From assembly GCF_030325625.1 (NCBI RefSeq), contig NZ_JACAIS010000002.1:62001-126000 (forward strand): 64,000 bases of DNA, in the 5' to 3' direction. Numbering within the stretch: position 1 is the first letter of the stretch; each line of letters begins with the position of its first letter. The notes under the pieces were generated by a model. That model was given only the letters and a program-made list of their open reading frames with translations. It was not told the origin of the DNA and searched no databases. Below are positions 53,401-61,509 of this stretch, in pieces. A program made the translations under genes and the position numbers. The DNA comes from Sphingobacterium sp. N143. Its GTDB lineage: Bacteria; Bacteroidota; Bacteroidia; Sphingobacteriales; Sphingobacteriaceae.

Positions 53401-54135
53401 TTATAATTGGAAAGCAGCTAGAATAGTTGCAGGAGTAGAATCAACTTCATTGAGCACAGTGCACCGCCGACCATTTTTACGAAGATATATGAGTGTAAAT
53501 CCAACAAGAACGGGAGTACCAGCAAATTCGTTGCACGGAATGCTGATCGTCTTGGCCGGAATTGGATCCTGATCGTAGACGATATCGATTTCCCATTCTT
53601 CATCTTTTACTTCCGCGAATTCCCTTTCTTTGAAATCAAACGAAAAGGTGTGAAACTTAAAGACGATGGCATTACAGCCTTTGGGCAACAGTAACGCCCG
53701 CTTGATGTCAAATATTGGAAAGGATATTTCGATCTGATTTTTCTCCGACAGTTTAACTACGGGGTCAATGTTCAGGGCATCCTGCATGTGACAATTTCCA
53801 TTGAATTGAAAATTGACCAATCTGTCGAGGACGCAGTTGTTTAGACATAGTGTCCCCTTATCGTCGCTGATATTTGTTTTCATAGCCCGATATACCTGTC
53901 GGCTTAATCGATTGCCCATTTGCCCATCATGCAGTTTTTGATGTACCAAGTTGAACGCTTGACGGATTGCCGCTGCGGCACGGCTTGCCTGTCCAAAGTC
54001 TTTACCCGCGTTCTTCGTTTCTGCGTTTTGTCTTACACGATGCGGTCTGCTCTGAATGTAGTTCTTTGCTCCTACCTTCCTACTCACGAGAGGCCCTACA
54101 AGTCCCCTGATGTAGCCATTATCATTTATTCCCAT
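53401..54135 (-). CDS. Unrecognised protein, possibly DUF6266-like
   Basis: 244 residues from the ATG at 54135; eight more residues are possible from 54159, but the start MGINDNGYIRGLVGPLVSRK looks natural. The opening (short Gly-rich element, then KVGAKNYIQSRPHRVRQNAE) is like the N-terminus of DUF6266-type proteins of this phylum, while the middle and end (beta-rich: FQFNGNCHMQDALN, then EISFPIFDIKRALLLPKG) show no domain I know. No signal peptide or membrane segment. Function unknown. It sits alone in the accessory patch. Confidence 0.5.
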   Translation of the reverse strand: MGINDNGYIRGLVGPLVSRKVGAKNYIQSRPHRVRQNAETKNAGKDFGQASRAAAAIRQAFNLVHQKLHDGQMGNRLSRQVYRAMKTNISDDKGTLCLNNCVLDRLVNFQFNGNCHMQDALNIDPVVKLSEKNQIEISFPIFDIKRALLLPKGCNAIVFKFHTFSFDFKEREFAEVKDEEWEIDIVYDQDPIPAKTISIPCNEFAGTPVLVGFTLIYLRKNGRRCTVLNEVDSTPATILAAFQL

Positions 54136-54340
54136 ACAATAAATATACTGCCATAACATTTGTTAATCAAGCATTTAGTTAATTTTTAGAAATTTCAAAA
54201 TTGCAGTAAAACAACGATTATAAATTTGACAATTTTGGAGGTACTTTCTTGAAGATAAGTTATGACCAATTCCATATTAACTCCTGACTGCGCGCGAGTT
54301 GTTAAAAGTATGTCAGTATGGTGATTGTACATAGAAAAGG

Positions 54341-54417
54341 TGGACTCAACGTGGACTCACTATGCACACAAAGTGGTTACAGTCAGGCGTTGGCCAGAGG
54401 TTGGTATGGAGTTGGTA
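54341..54417. repeat. Degenerate 11-bp periodic repeat (about seven units)
   Basis: Read on the minus strand from 54417 to 54341, units of exactly 11 bases follow one another: TACCAACTCCA, TACCAACCTCT, GGCCAACGCCT, GACTGTAACCA, CTTTGTGTGCA, TAGTGAGTCCA, CGTTGAGTCCA. Most end in CCA or a near variant, and adjacent pairs are the most alike. On the plus strand this appears as GTTGG at 54389, 54400 and 54411 and GTGGACTCA at 54340 and 54351. The period is one helical turn. No function is known to me. Confidence 0.55.
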
Positions 54418-54432
54418 CTAGAAAAGTAATGA

Positions 54433-54618
54433 TTATGTACGCCGCGCCGCAGTGTTAAACTTTGAGAATAAAGAAACCACGATGCTGCTTGAAATAAAAC
54501 CCACAAATAAGGAATTACGAACGGAAGATTTATCGTCCAAAAAATAGTATACAGCAGCTGATATTGAGAAGCAGACAATAAAGGACAATGTTAAAACAAG
54601 TATAAATTTGGTTTTCAT
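54433..54618 (-). CDS. Small two-pass membrane protein
   Basis: 61 residues from the ATG at 54618 (the frame goes to 54624, adding two residues). It has a first hydrophobic span (about 5-25, FILVLTLSFIVCFSISAAVY) and a second (about 37-52, NSLFVGFISSSIVVSLFS) around a charged loop (DDKSSVR), the plan of many short Bacteroidota inner-membrane proteins. No domain or homologue is recognised. Its neighbour downstream is the 11-bp repeat. Confidence 0.5.
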   Translation of the reverse strand: MKTKFILVLTLSFIVCFSISAAVYYFLDDKSSVRNSLFVGFISSSIVVSLFSKFNTAARRT

Positions 54619-55005
54619 TAGCAAAGGGTTAATATCGTATAGCTAAATATACAAAAAAGTGCTTAAACTTTAAAGCCTCCCTTAACTTGCTAGTTTAATG
54701 AGGCTCAGCCAAAAATCACGATTTTCTATCCGAAAGATCAAGAACGTTTTCCACATTGTTATTAACATCATGTGGAAAACTTAAGATTACTTCTCTTGAT
54801 CTCGCAATACCATATCACAAAATCATCGATTTTATCTTTGTTGATTACCAGCTGCTGCTCAAGTTGAAAATCCAACTCCAATCTAAAGTTTTTATCGCCA
54901 TTTATCAGATCTTACATCTAAATATAATTTTCATTATCTTTGTTACGGCGGTAACAGTTACCGCCGTAACAAGAATCTTTGGAACAGATCTGAATAATTA
55001 TCAAG
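54619..55005. other. Intergenic region upstream of the DUF234-type ATPase
   Basis: 387 bases. It contains a minus-strand open stretch (54768-54911, about 47 codons, ending in a stop and lacking a good start) that reads like a protein fragment, and the ATPase promoter and palindrome at 54935-54970. The fragment has no recognised relative and may be a gene relic or chance. Confidence 0.35.
54935..54970 (+). promoter_or_regulatory. -7 box overlapping a 13-bp palindrome upstream of the ATPase gene
   Basis: TATCTTTG (54935-54942) matches the -7 consensus, and its last G begins GTTACGGCGGTAA (54942-54954), which with TTACCGCCGTAAC (54958-54970) forms a perfect 13-bp inverted repeat separated by CAG. 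The transcript start would fall inside the palindrome, so a bound protein would block initiation, or the RNA would begin with a hairpin. The ATPase starts 36 bases later. Confidence 0.6.
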
Positions 55006-56328
55006 ATGAAATTTTACAATAGACAGCATGAATTATCTGAATTGAAAAGGATCCAAAATTTATCATTCAATGATTCTTCCCGCTTAACTGTCATAACAGG
55101 AAGGCGACGCATAGGAAAGACTAGCCTGATTATTAAATCTACAGCAAATACACCAACAATTTATCTTTTCGTAGGACGCAAGAATGAAGCGACGCTCTGT
55201 TCGGAATTTATTCCAATCATTGCGCAAGTACTGAATACATTTGTTCCACCAGAAATTCAAACTTTCCGCTCATTATTTCAATATCTGATGGAATTGGCTT
55301 CCAATAGATCCTTCAATCTGATTATTGATGAATTTCAAGAATTTTATACAATAAATGAGTCTATTTATAGTGATATGCAATACCTTTGGGACATTTACCG
55401 CAAGAAATCCAATATGAATCTGATTGTTTCTGGATCAGTGTATTCGCTTATGCAAAAGATATTTCAGGATAGAAGGGAGCCTTTATTTGGTCGAGCAGAC
55501 AATATCATCAAATTATCTCCTTTTGATATAAATACACTAAAGGAGATCATGCATGATTATAACCCAACATATATCAATGACGACTTGCTTGCGCTTTTTT
55601 CTTTTACGGGCGGTGTTCCCAAATATGTCGAACTGTTCTGTGATAACGATATGCTGACAGTAGACAAAATGATTGCATTTATGGTTCGGGAAAACTCTTC
55701 TTTTACCGACGAAGGGAAAAACTTACTGATAGAGGAATTCGGAAAAAATTACGCAACTTATTTTTCTATCTTAAGTGCTATTTCAGGGGGTATCAATACA
55801 CAATCCGAGATAGAAGCTGCTTTGGGCAATAAAAGTATTGGCGGACAAATCAAACGTCTGGTTGAAGACTACAACCTCATCGTCCGGCAACGACCAATAT
55901 TAGCTAAAGAAGGCGGCCAAACTGTGCGATATGAGATCTTGGATAACTTTCTTCGCTTTTGGTTCAACTATTTCGATCGTCATCGTTCAATGATTGAAAT
56001 CAAAAATTTCACGGCCTTACAGACAATTATTAAAGCTGATTACCCAATCTATTCGGGATTTATGCTTGAACGATATTTCAAACAACAATTTGCAGAAAGT
56101 TTTCAATACCGCAACATTGGCTCTTGGTGGGAATCCAAAGGCCATCAAAATGAAATCGATATTGTAGCCCTTAAACTAGAGAAAAACCAAGCTGTCGCTG
56201 TGGAAGTAAAACGTCAAAGGAAAAACTTTAAACCTGACCTGTTCGCTGCCAAAGTAGAACATCTTAGGCATAAATTGCTTCCAAAATACCAGATCGAAAC
56301 TCAATGTTTGTCGTTGGAAGATATGTAG
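55006..56328 (+). CDS. Archaeal-type ATPase with C-terminal DUF234 nuclease-like domain
   Basis: 440 residues. The AAA-like domain has Walker A TGRRRIGKTSL (31-41) and Walker B FNLIIDEFQEF (103-113), sensor-like NLIVSGSVYSLMQKIF, then SFTGGVPKYVELF, typical of the archaeal-ATPase family. A winged-helix section (about 250-300) precedes the C-terminal DUF234 with WWESKGHQNEIDIVALKL and AVAVEVKRQR, the D...ExK layout of PD-(D/E)xK nucleases. The role is unknown; members are thought to be part of mobile or defence modules. It follows a palindromic promoter and its 3' end overlaps a broken antitoxin frame on the other strand. Confidence 0.8.
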   Translation: MKFYNRQHELSELKRIQNLSFNDSSRLTVITGRRRIGKTSLIIKSTANTPTIYLFVGRKNEATLCSEFIPIIAQVLNTFVPPEIQTFRSLFQYLMELASNRSFNLIIDEFQEFYTINESIYSDMQYLWDIYRKKSNMNLIVSGSVYSLMQKIFQDRREPLFGRADNIIKLSPFDINTLKEIMHDYNPTYINDDLLALFSFTGGVPKYVELFCDNDMLTVDKMIAFMVRENSSFTDEGKNLLIEEFGKNYATYFSILSAISGGINTQSEIEAALGNKSIGGQIKRLVEDYNLIVRQRPILAKEGGQTVRYEILDNFLRFWFNYFDRHRSMIEIKNFTALQTIIKADYPIYSGFMLERYFKQQFAESFQYRNIGSWWESKGHQNEIDIVALKLEKNQAVAVEVKRQRKNFKPDLFAAKVEHLRHKLLPKYQIETQCLSLEDM

Positions 56329-56444
56329 GGGAGAAAGTCAATCATACTGCCCCGATTAATGATCAAGGTTTCAAAGTTTTTGGAAACCTTATCCAAATAG
56401 CGTTTTATATCTTTTCTGAAATCTGATACACTAGCAATCAACAT
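56301..56444 (-). pseudogene. Truncated Phd/YefM-type antitoxin gene
   Basis: The minus strand from ATG 56444 reads MLIASVSDFRKDIKRYLDKV then SKNFETLIINRG, which is the N-terminal dimerisation and DNA-binding part of YefM/Phd antitoxins (30-35 residues). After INRG the frame diverges into SMIDFLPYISSNDKH and a stop, where it is antisense to the last codons of the ATPase gene. The C-terminal toxin-binding part and any toxin gene are missing. The break is close to 56340, so the ATPase locus probably replaced the rest. The 44-bp palindrome directly upstream fits an autoregulated operator. Confidence 0.65.
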
Positions 56445-56486
56445 AACAAGTACGTATTATTTGTACAAATAATACGTACTTGTTAT
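56443..56486. promoter_or_regulatory. Perfect 44-bp palindrome centred on TGTACA, antitoxin operator candidate
   Basis: Positions 56443-56486 are perfectly self-complementary with no loop (22-base half-sites, centre between 56464 and 56465). The core TTTGTACAAA contains TGTACA, the hexamer reported as the YefM-YoeB operator core in Escherichia coli. It abuts the ATG of the antitoxin relic at 56444. It could also act as a terminator for the ATPase gene, though no T tract follows. Confidence 0.6.
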
Positions 56487-56728
56487 TTACACATCAAATA
56501 AAGTAAAGCTATTGATGGAAACAATTACGTCAATGCTCTTTTTTCAGATTTCTATTTAGTTCGACTACAGGAGTGCTGTTAGCATAATCAAGCTTCTGCG
56601 TTACAATACTTACTGCTTTATTTTTGCTAGCTATGGGTATAAAGGATAGACACATCTAACCATTTGGATCTCATTAATGTTTGTGCTAACAGAATTGAAA
56701 GATCATATCTTCTCCAGGAAAAAATCAA
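56487..56728. other. Gene-poor stretch between the palindrome and PH-like gene
   Basis: About 240 bases with no supported gene. A 41-codon minus-strand frame (56530-56655) exists but has no homologue or ribosome site. The AT content is high and no promoter box is convincing. Confidence 0.4.
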
Positions 56729-56775
56729 AAATTATAAAGGAAAGATAGTGGTTAGCTACTTTCCTTTTATAATTT
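56729..56775 (-). terminator. Terminator overlapping the 3' end of the PH-like gene
   Basis: Arms AAATTATAAAGGAAAG (56729-56744) and CTTTCCTTTTATAATTT (56759-56775) pair with one bulged T. On the minus strand the hairpin covers the last five codons and the TAG (56758-56756), and a T-rich tail follows. Confidence 0.7.
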
Positions 56776-57196
56776 CAATGGAAGGCTTAATCTGTTGTAA
56801 TTTATCAATAAATTCAGCAGATTTTTCTGGGTAAATAAAGAGATTTTCTATCTGATTATAATACAGCATGATTCCTTTTCGATAAGGACTTAAGATATTC
56901 AACCCCATAGTGCCCAACCACCCTGTTTGATCGGTCTCCAATTTTCGGATGGCGTTAATAGCAATAGATTTCGTCCCAGAAATACTCCGGATAAATAACT
57001 TGTCTCCTTGGATCCAATACCGTTTAAAGAAAAAGGTAAAGTACCAACTCAGCACCAATATGCTAAAAAGCAGCGCAGTTCCTAAATACAGCCCCTGTGA
57101 CATGCCATTATAGCCCAATATGACAATACATGCAACCATCGCCATCCCCCATATATAGCTACCTAAACTGATGTTTGTTTTAAAGATTTGTTTCAT
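56756..57196 (-). CDS. Membrane protein with a PH-like domain
   Basis: 146 residues. Two N-terminal membrane helices (about 13-60) are followed by a beta-rich stretch typical of bacterial PH-like domains (KRYWIQGDKLFIRSISGTKS, then IRKLETDQTGWLGTMGLNIL), where a short motif after the first strand would hold the sheet. It is leftward, 119 bases after the SusCD/DUF4302 operon in the same direction, with a stem-loop between. No ligand is known for the family. Confidence 0.7.
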   Translation of the reverse strand: MKQIFKTNISLGSYIWGMAMVACIVILGYNGMSQGLYLGTALLFSILVLSWYFTFFFKRYWIQGDKLFIRSISGTKSIAINAIRKLETDQTGWLGTMGLNILSPYRKGIMLYYNQIENLFIYPEKSAEFIDKLQQIKPSIEIIKGK

Positions 57197-57259
57197 AATT
57201 GGAAAACTTAATAATCGGTTATTAATTTGCTAAATCTCATCTATATTGATCAAGATTGA

Positions 57260-57297
57260 TACATCTATAGTGAATATCAAACTCCACTATAGATGTA
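57260..57297 (-). terminator. Stem-loop after the SusCD/DUF4302 operon
   Basis: Arms TACATCTATAGTG (57260-57272) and CACTATAGATGTA (57285-57297) form a perfect 13-bp stem with a 12-base loop, about 20 bases beyond the operon's last stop. No T tract follows, so termination may be only partial. Confidence 0.5.
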
Positions 57298-57315
57298 CAA
57301 TCCCATTTTATGGCT

Positions 57316-58641
57316 TTACAATATAATTGTAGTAAAGATAAATGGTACACTTGCTCTTGAACTAAATTTGGCATATACATGTCCATTTGCCTCATAATAC
57401 TCAACATCAAATGTTTGTTTATCAATGTAAGATGACCATTCCGCAAAATCCAGATCAACGTAATTTATCGTACCATTCCCTGACCTATTAAAAGTCAATG
57501 AATTATCATCATTTCTAATATAGTTAAATTTATAAGTGTCTGTCCAGTTGTTCGTACCTTGCCAAACTTTAAAATCAAAATATAAGGTTTCATTTGATTC
57601 CTGGAAACGCATTGTTACTTGTGCAGGATTAAACCAATATCTTTTTCTGCCTTCGGGAGCCTGACTCTCAGATAGTGGCATATATTCCCAGAATCTACCG
57701 AGAACTTCAGCTCCCACACCAATCGTTCCCGGATATATCTTCTGATAATCAATAAAGAAATTCTTGTACCCTGTTCCAATAGTAAATTTTAATGGTAATA
57801 CCGGTACATTACTATCCTTGATCTCATATTCTTTTCCAGTTGTATCCACTACAAATAATTTATCGCCTTTGATCATCATCTTTTGGATTTCCTTATCAAA
57901 AATAAGTAGTCTCCCTTCTATATTTAGCCCTTCAAGAGTATAGTAGTAATTTGCGGAAGATTCTTGGACTCCTTTTCCATCAATACCAAAAGCTGTTGTG
58001 GACTTGCCCTTCTCATCCACTGTAATGGCTAAATTCTTGTCATCAATGATGACATATGGGTTCTTAAAGTTCGATAATAAGGTGTTGAACTTATTAATGG
58101 CTGTTTTATAAGCACCGTTTACATAGCCTTCACTTTCAGCTTTTTTCGCCTTCACCAAAACCAGCGGTTTATAAAACTTCCGGCCTTCAAAGAATAAGGT
58201 ATCGCCATGTGTTTTGACATAATCATATTCGACATCACTGCCCATCCCCTTCCCACGCTCACCACCAAACACACTGGGGTCAGGATCCTGCAGCATGGTC
58301 AGATAGGTGTAGGTATCAAAAGATAATGTTGCAGCCATAATCTGGCGGATCCGGTAGGTTGACTCTTTTACTTCTGATGAGCTTTGATCCGTTAGATCAG
58401 CAACCATCTTGACGCGGTCATCTTCACCAAATTGCATATAAAAACCATATCCTCCCGAATATTCCGTAGTCACATATGCTTTCCAACCATAAGGTGCTTC
58501 AACTAATGTTTTCCTAACATAGGCTAATGTATCTGCGATACGTGAGTCTGGATCTGCTCCCAGCTCTAAATCAACTTCTTTTGGTTTGCTACAGCCCATC
58601 GCCAGTAGCACCAAACACATAAAATAAAATATCTTTCTCAT
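57316..58641 (-). CDS. DUF4302-type lipoprotein
   Basis: 441 residues. Signal MRKIFYFMCLVLLAMGC with lipobox LLAMGC (Cys17) and a following SKPKEVDL. The N-terminal half has PYGWKAYVTTEYSGGYGFYM and FGEDDRVKMVADL, the landmarks of DUF4302 proteins, which occur next to SusCD pairs. It is the last gene of the operon after the metallohydrolase (gap of one base). Probably a surface-exposed or periplasmic lipoprotein aiding substrate capture, but its ligand is unknown. Confidence 0.8.
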   Translation of the reverse strand: MRKIFYFMCLVLLAMGCSKPKEVDLELGADPDSRIADTLAYVRKTLVEAPYGWKAYVTTEYSGGYGFYMQFGEDDRVKMVADLTDQSSSEVKESTYRIRQIMAATLSFDTYTYLTMLQDPDPSVFGGERGKGMGSDVEYDYVKTHGDTLFFEGRKFYKPLVLVKAKKAESEGYVNGAYKTAINKFNTLLSNFKNPYVIIDDKNLAITVDEKGKSTTAFGIDGKGVQESSANYYYTLEGLNIEGRLLIFDKEIQKMMIKGDKLFVVDTTGKEYEIKDSNVPVLPLKFTIGTGYKNFFIDYQKIYPGTIGVGAEVLGRFWEYMPLSESQAPEGRKRYWFNPAQVTMRFQESNETLYFDFKVWQGTNNWTDTYKFNYIRNDDNSLTFNRSGNGTINYVDLDFAEWSSYIDKQTFDVEYYEANGHVYAKFSSRASVPFIFTTIIL

Positions 58642-58642
58642 A

Positions 58643-60025
58643 CTAATATTTTCTCGCGGTTATTTGACCTAACATCATTGCATTCGGATCATTGACATCC
58701 TTAAAATCAACAAACTTTAGATACTCTAATGGTGAAACATCCTTCAAGGGTGTATGCCAACCCAATTCGAAATTTGCTTCCTCGAAATAGTTAATCAATG
58801 GCTGTACATCACTTGCAACCCAGCTTTCTGTAGCATATTCATATGCATTTTCACCAAATGGATTGTCCTTTCCCTGCTCTTCGGCCAATGCAAAGCTCGT
58901 GGTACCATCCGCATGCTGGATAATGGTAAAATCATATGCAGCAGCCAATTTTGGATCATCTCCAAAGGTGATATATAACACCGCTTTTTTAGGGGAAACA
59001 AATCTAAACTGTAACGATTTGGTGGTATATTCTCCCAATCCGTCCAAAATAGGATTCAGCACTTCTTTTTGCTTAGCGGAAATCGGTTTACTGATTGACC
59101 AGCTGTTGCGGATATCCCAATCCAACCAGCCCACTTGATTTCTTGCAATTAATGTGGGAAATTGAAATGCCGTACTCTTGTACTGCTCTTCCATGACACG
59201 CTGAAACTCCATCTGTAGCTGCGTCACATCAATATTAAAATGCTTGATCATATAATCCCTTACGATCACCTCTTTCTGCCCAAACTTAGGCTGGGCTGTC
59301 TCACCTGATTCATAGGCATAACTATCATAGAACAACTGTCCCTGTACGATCAGATGGGAAAGTGTCTCTGCAAAATCCTCCCCTACAGACTTTCGGGCGT
59401 AAGGTGTGATAAAACCCAGTCCCCGAGCCGTCTTTTCATCATTTTCCTGTGCCGTCCAATTGGAATAATAATCGCCAACACATACTTTTTCAAAATCGAC
59501 CGGTATAAATCGATTTTGGTTCAGGATATGGGTAAACTCATGGTGGATCACCTGTAGATTTCCAATCAAAGAATTGGGGTTATGCTCATCGATCCCGTTC
59601 AAACCGTACAATGTAATCCGGCGTCCACCATCTGCAGTCCCCCCTTTGACCGAACCATCTGGGTCATAATCACCGGATCCAAATAAGGCAAATTGTTTTG
59701 GTGTAAAGGTTTTAATAAAAGTGGTTCCACCAATTTTATTGTAGACTTCCAAAAATCCATTTTTGACGATTTCCATTTGCGGGATAACTTTGGATTCGTC
59801 GGGAGGGGATATGTTTTTATTAATATCATGCATATTGCGTTGATACCGATACACGACTTCAATGTTGTATGGATCGGTCAGGTTTTTGACAATCCAATCG
59901 TCAATCACGCCTGGTTCAAATGTATCGTAATTCTGTAACGTATAATTGAGTTTATCTTCTTTATTGCAGGAATATATTAATCCGATTAGACTAACTCCTG
60001 TAAATAGTTTAACAATTGTTTTCAT
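58643..60025 (-). CDS. Substrate import-associated zinc metallohydrolase lipoprotein (HExxH)
   Basis: 460 residues. The lipobox ends at Cys20 (LIGLIYSC) followed by NKED. The zinc motif HHEFTHILNQ (HEFTH, 162-166) is intact, and a later ED-F-AETLSHL supplies the third, acidic ligand (about residue 225). This domain order, together with the partner SusC/SusD genes, matches the TIGR04549-type metallohydrolase lipoprotein. It may trim peptides or other substrates at the cell surface before import; the substrate is not known. It starts 3 bases after the SusD stop. Confidence 0.82.
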   Translation of the reverse strand: MKTIVKLFTGVSLIGLIYSCNKEDKLNYTLQNYDTFEPGVIDDWIVKNLTDPYNIEVVYRYQRNMHDINKNISPPDESKVIPQMEIVKNGFLEVYNKIGGTTFIKTFTPKQFALFGSGDYDPDGSVKGGTADGGRRITLYGLNGIDEHNPNSLIGNLQVIHHEFTHILNQNRFIPVDFEKVCVGDYYSNWTAQENDEKTARGLGFITPYARKSVGEDFAETLSHLIVQGQLFYDSYAYESGETAQPKFGQKEVIVRDYMIKHFNIDVTQLQMEFQRVMEEQYKSTAFQFPTLIARNQVGWLDWDIRNSWSISKPISAKQKEVLNPILDGLGEYTTKSLQFRFVSPKKAVLYITFGDDPKLAAAYDFTIIQHADGTTSFALAEEQGKDNPFGENAYEYATESWVASDVQPLINYFEEANFELGWHTPLKDVSPLEYLKFVDFKDVNDPNAMMLGQITARKY

Positions 60026-60028
60026 AAT

Positions 60029-61504
60029 TTATCTTGGGTTTAGTTCTACACCTGCCAATTTTGCTTCTTGAGGAATCTGGAATATCCGTCTTGGATCTTC
60101 GGGTTTCAATTCAATAATGGTTTCACGCTCATTATTCCCGATTACATTATGTTTGACCGTAATTCCTTTGCGGATAATGTCAAACCAGCGGAGCCCCATA
60201 GACATAAACCCAATTTGTTTAAATTGCAGTGTGGTTTCAACGAGCGCCTTTTTTTCATCAGCCACTTCAAAAAACTCCTTGGCTTTTGCTGCCGTGACAG
60301 CATGCGTACTTGGATTATAATTATTGATCCTATTACTTGCAAACAGGTTGAGATCGGCCAAAGCGTTATTGGTATTGCCCAGTTCGGCATAGGCTTCGGC
60401 ACGATTTAACAAAGCCTCATCCGTGATCAGCACAGGGACCATCAGCATCGGGTAACCTGTATTGGCAGTTGGGTTCGTCACATACCAGAATTCCTTCCAG
60501 AGATAGGTGGTATAATGAGGTGCTCCATAGCTTACACCAAAGTTATATAGCTTAGCTCCCGCAGCGGTCATCCCATTATAGATATTCTGGAAAACATTGA
60601 TTCCCATGGCATAGCGATTGTTCCACCAGCGTTGATAGCCACTATAGGTTTCGGTGATCAAAAGGTTGTAAGGCTGCTCGGCTTTGGCAAATGCCGTACG
60701 TGCAGATTCAAAACCCATGGCCTTGAAGGTGGAATTATAAGGGATCAGTTTTCCCGTAAAATTACCGCCAAAGATCTTATTGGCATTATCCACGACTTTT
60801 TGCCATTCAGCGGTAAATAGGTAGAACCGCGTTGCAAAGGCATGGGCTGCTTCAGGTGTAAAATGGTATTTTGGCACATCCCATAAGCCATTTCCGGCAT
60901 CCAGCAAAGCCAGTCCTTCCTCCAGGTCCTGACGGATGTTATCGTAGGTCGACTTCACCGTGCCCCGATCATAGTTTTTTATCAATACCGTTTCAGGTTC
61001 CTTGACATAGGGTATTCCTGGAGAATCATTGGATGCTCCTGGTTTAGCATCGTATACTTTCGCAAAATAATTGACCAGCATAAAATGACAGTATGCCCGT
61101 GCCACAAGCGCCTCTCCCTTATAAGGCAGTACCGCTTCACCAAAATCATTTTTTTCTATGGCGTCTAAAGCGTGATTAGCGGCCGCAATAGCCTCATAAC
61201 AGGAATTCCAGTAACTTGTAGGTGAATCCGTATCATCCCCAATAATATCTTTCCATTCATAAAGAGACGGAACAGGTTGATACAAATCACCGACGCCTTT
61301 ATCCTCAACATTGTCTGAATAGGTTTCGGCCATGGCCAAGGAATTTCTGCCGGGATAAGCCGAAGCAATCAATCGCTTTACCTTATCTACCGTATTGATC
61401 TCGGCGCGCATATCAGGCTCATGATCAAGATATTTATTACATCCACTGAACAAAAAAGCAGATGCTATGATGATATATTTGATAGTATTTAATTTCATAA
61501 TCAT
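60029..61504 (-). CDS. SusD/RagB-type nutrient-binding lipoprotein
   Basis: 491 residues (489 if the Met at 61498 is used). Lipobox ASAFLFSGC then NKYLDHEPDMRAEINTV, a typical SusD start. Helical core segments EAIAAANHALDAIEKNDFGE and LVARAYCHFMLVNYFAKVYD, the C-terminal LLNRAEAYAELGNTNNALAD and FMSMGLRWFDIIRKGI, and an ending PRRIFQIPQEAKLAGVELN are SusD landmarks. It partners the SusC gene upstream (5-base gap) and precedes the metallohydrolase gene. Confidence 0.92.
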   Translation of the reverse strand: MIMKLNTIKYIIIASAFLFSGCNKYLDHEPDMRAEINTVDKVKRLIASAYPGRNSLAMAETYSDNVEDKGVGDLYQPVPSLYEWKDIIGDDTDSPTSYWNSCYEAIAAANHALDAIEKNDFGEAVLPYKGEALVARAYCHFMLVNYFAKVYDAKPGASNDSPGIPYVKEPETVLIKNYDRGTVKSTYDNIRQDLEEGLALLDAGNGLWDVPKYHFTPEAAHAFATRFYLFTAEWQKVVDNANKIFGGNFTGKLIPYNSTFKAMGFESARTAFAKAEQPYNLLITETYSGYQRWWNNRYAMGINVFQNIYNGMTAAGAKLYNFGVSYGAPHYTTYLWKEFWYVTNPTANTGYPMLMVPVLITDEALLNRAEAYAELGNTNNALADLNLFASNRINNYNPSTHAVTAAKAKEFFEVADEKKALVETTLQFKQIGFMSMGLRWFDIIRKGITVKHNVIGNNERETIIELKPEDPRRIFQIPQEAKLAGVELNPR

Positions 61505-61509
61505 ATTGT

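Noticed and set aside
54360..54578. 71-residue minus-strand frame
   Set aside because: It overlaps the better small-protein frame at 54433-54618 and its C-terminal part is just a translation of the 11-bp repeat.
54756..55022. 88-residue plus-strand frame running into the ATPase start
   Set aside because: It passes through the promoter and palindrome and translates them as a VTAVTVTAVT run; not protein-like.
56530..56655. 41-codon minus-strand frame upstream of the antitoxin relic
   Set aside because: No homologue, ribosome site or promoter seen; it may be chance in AT-rich DNA.
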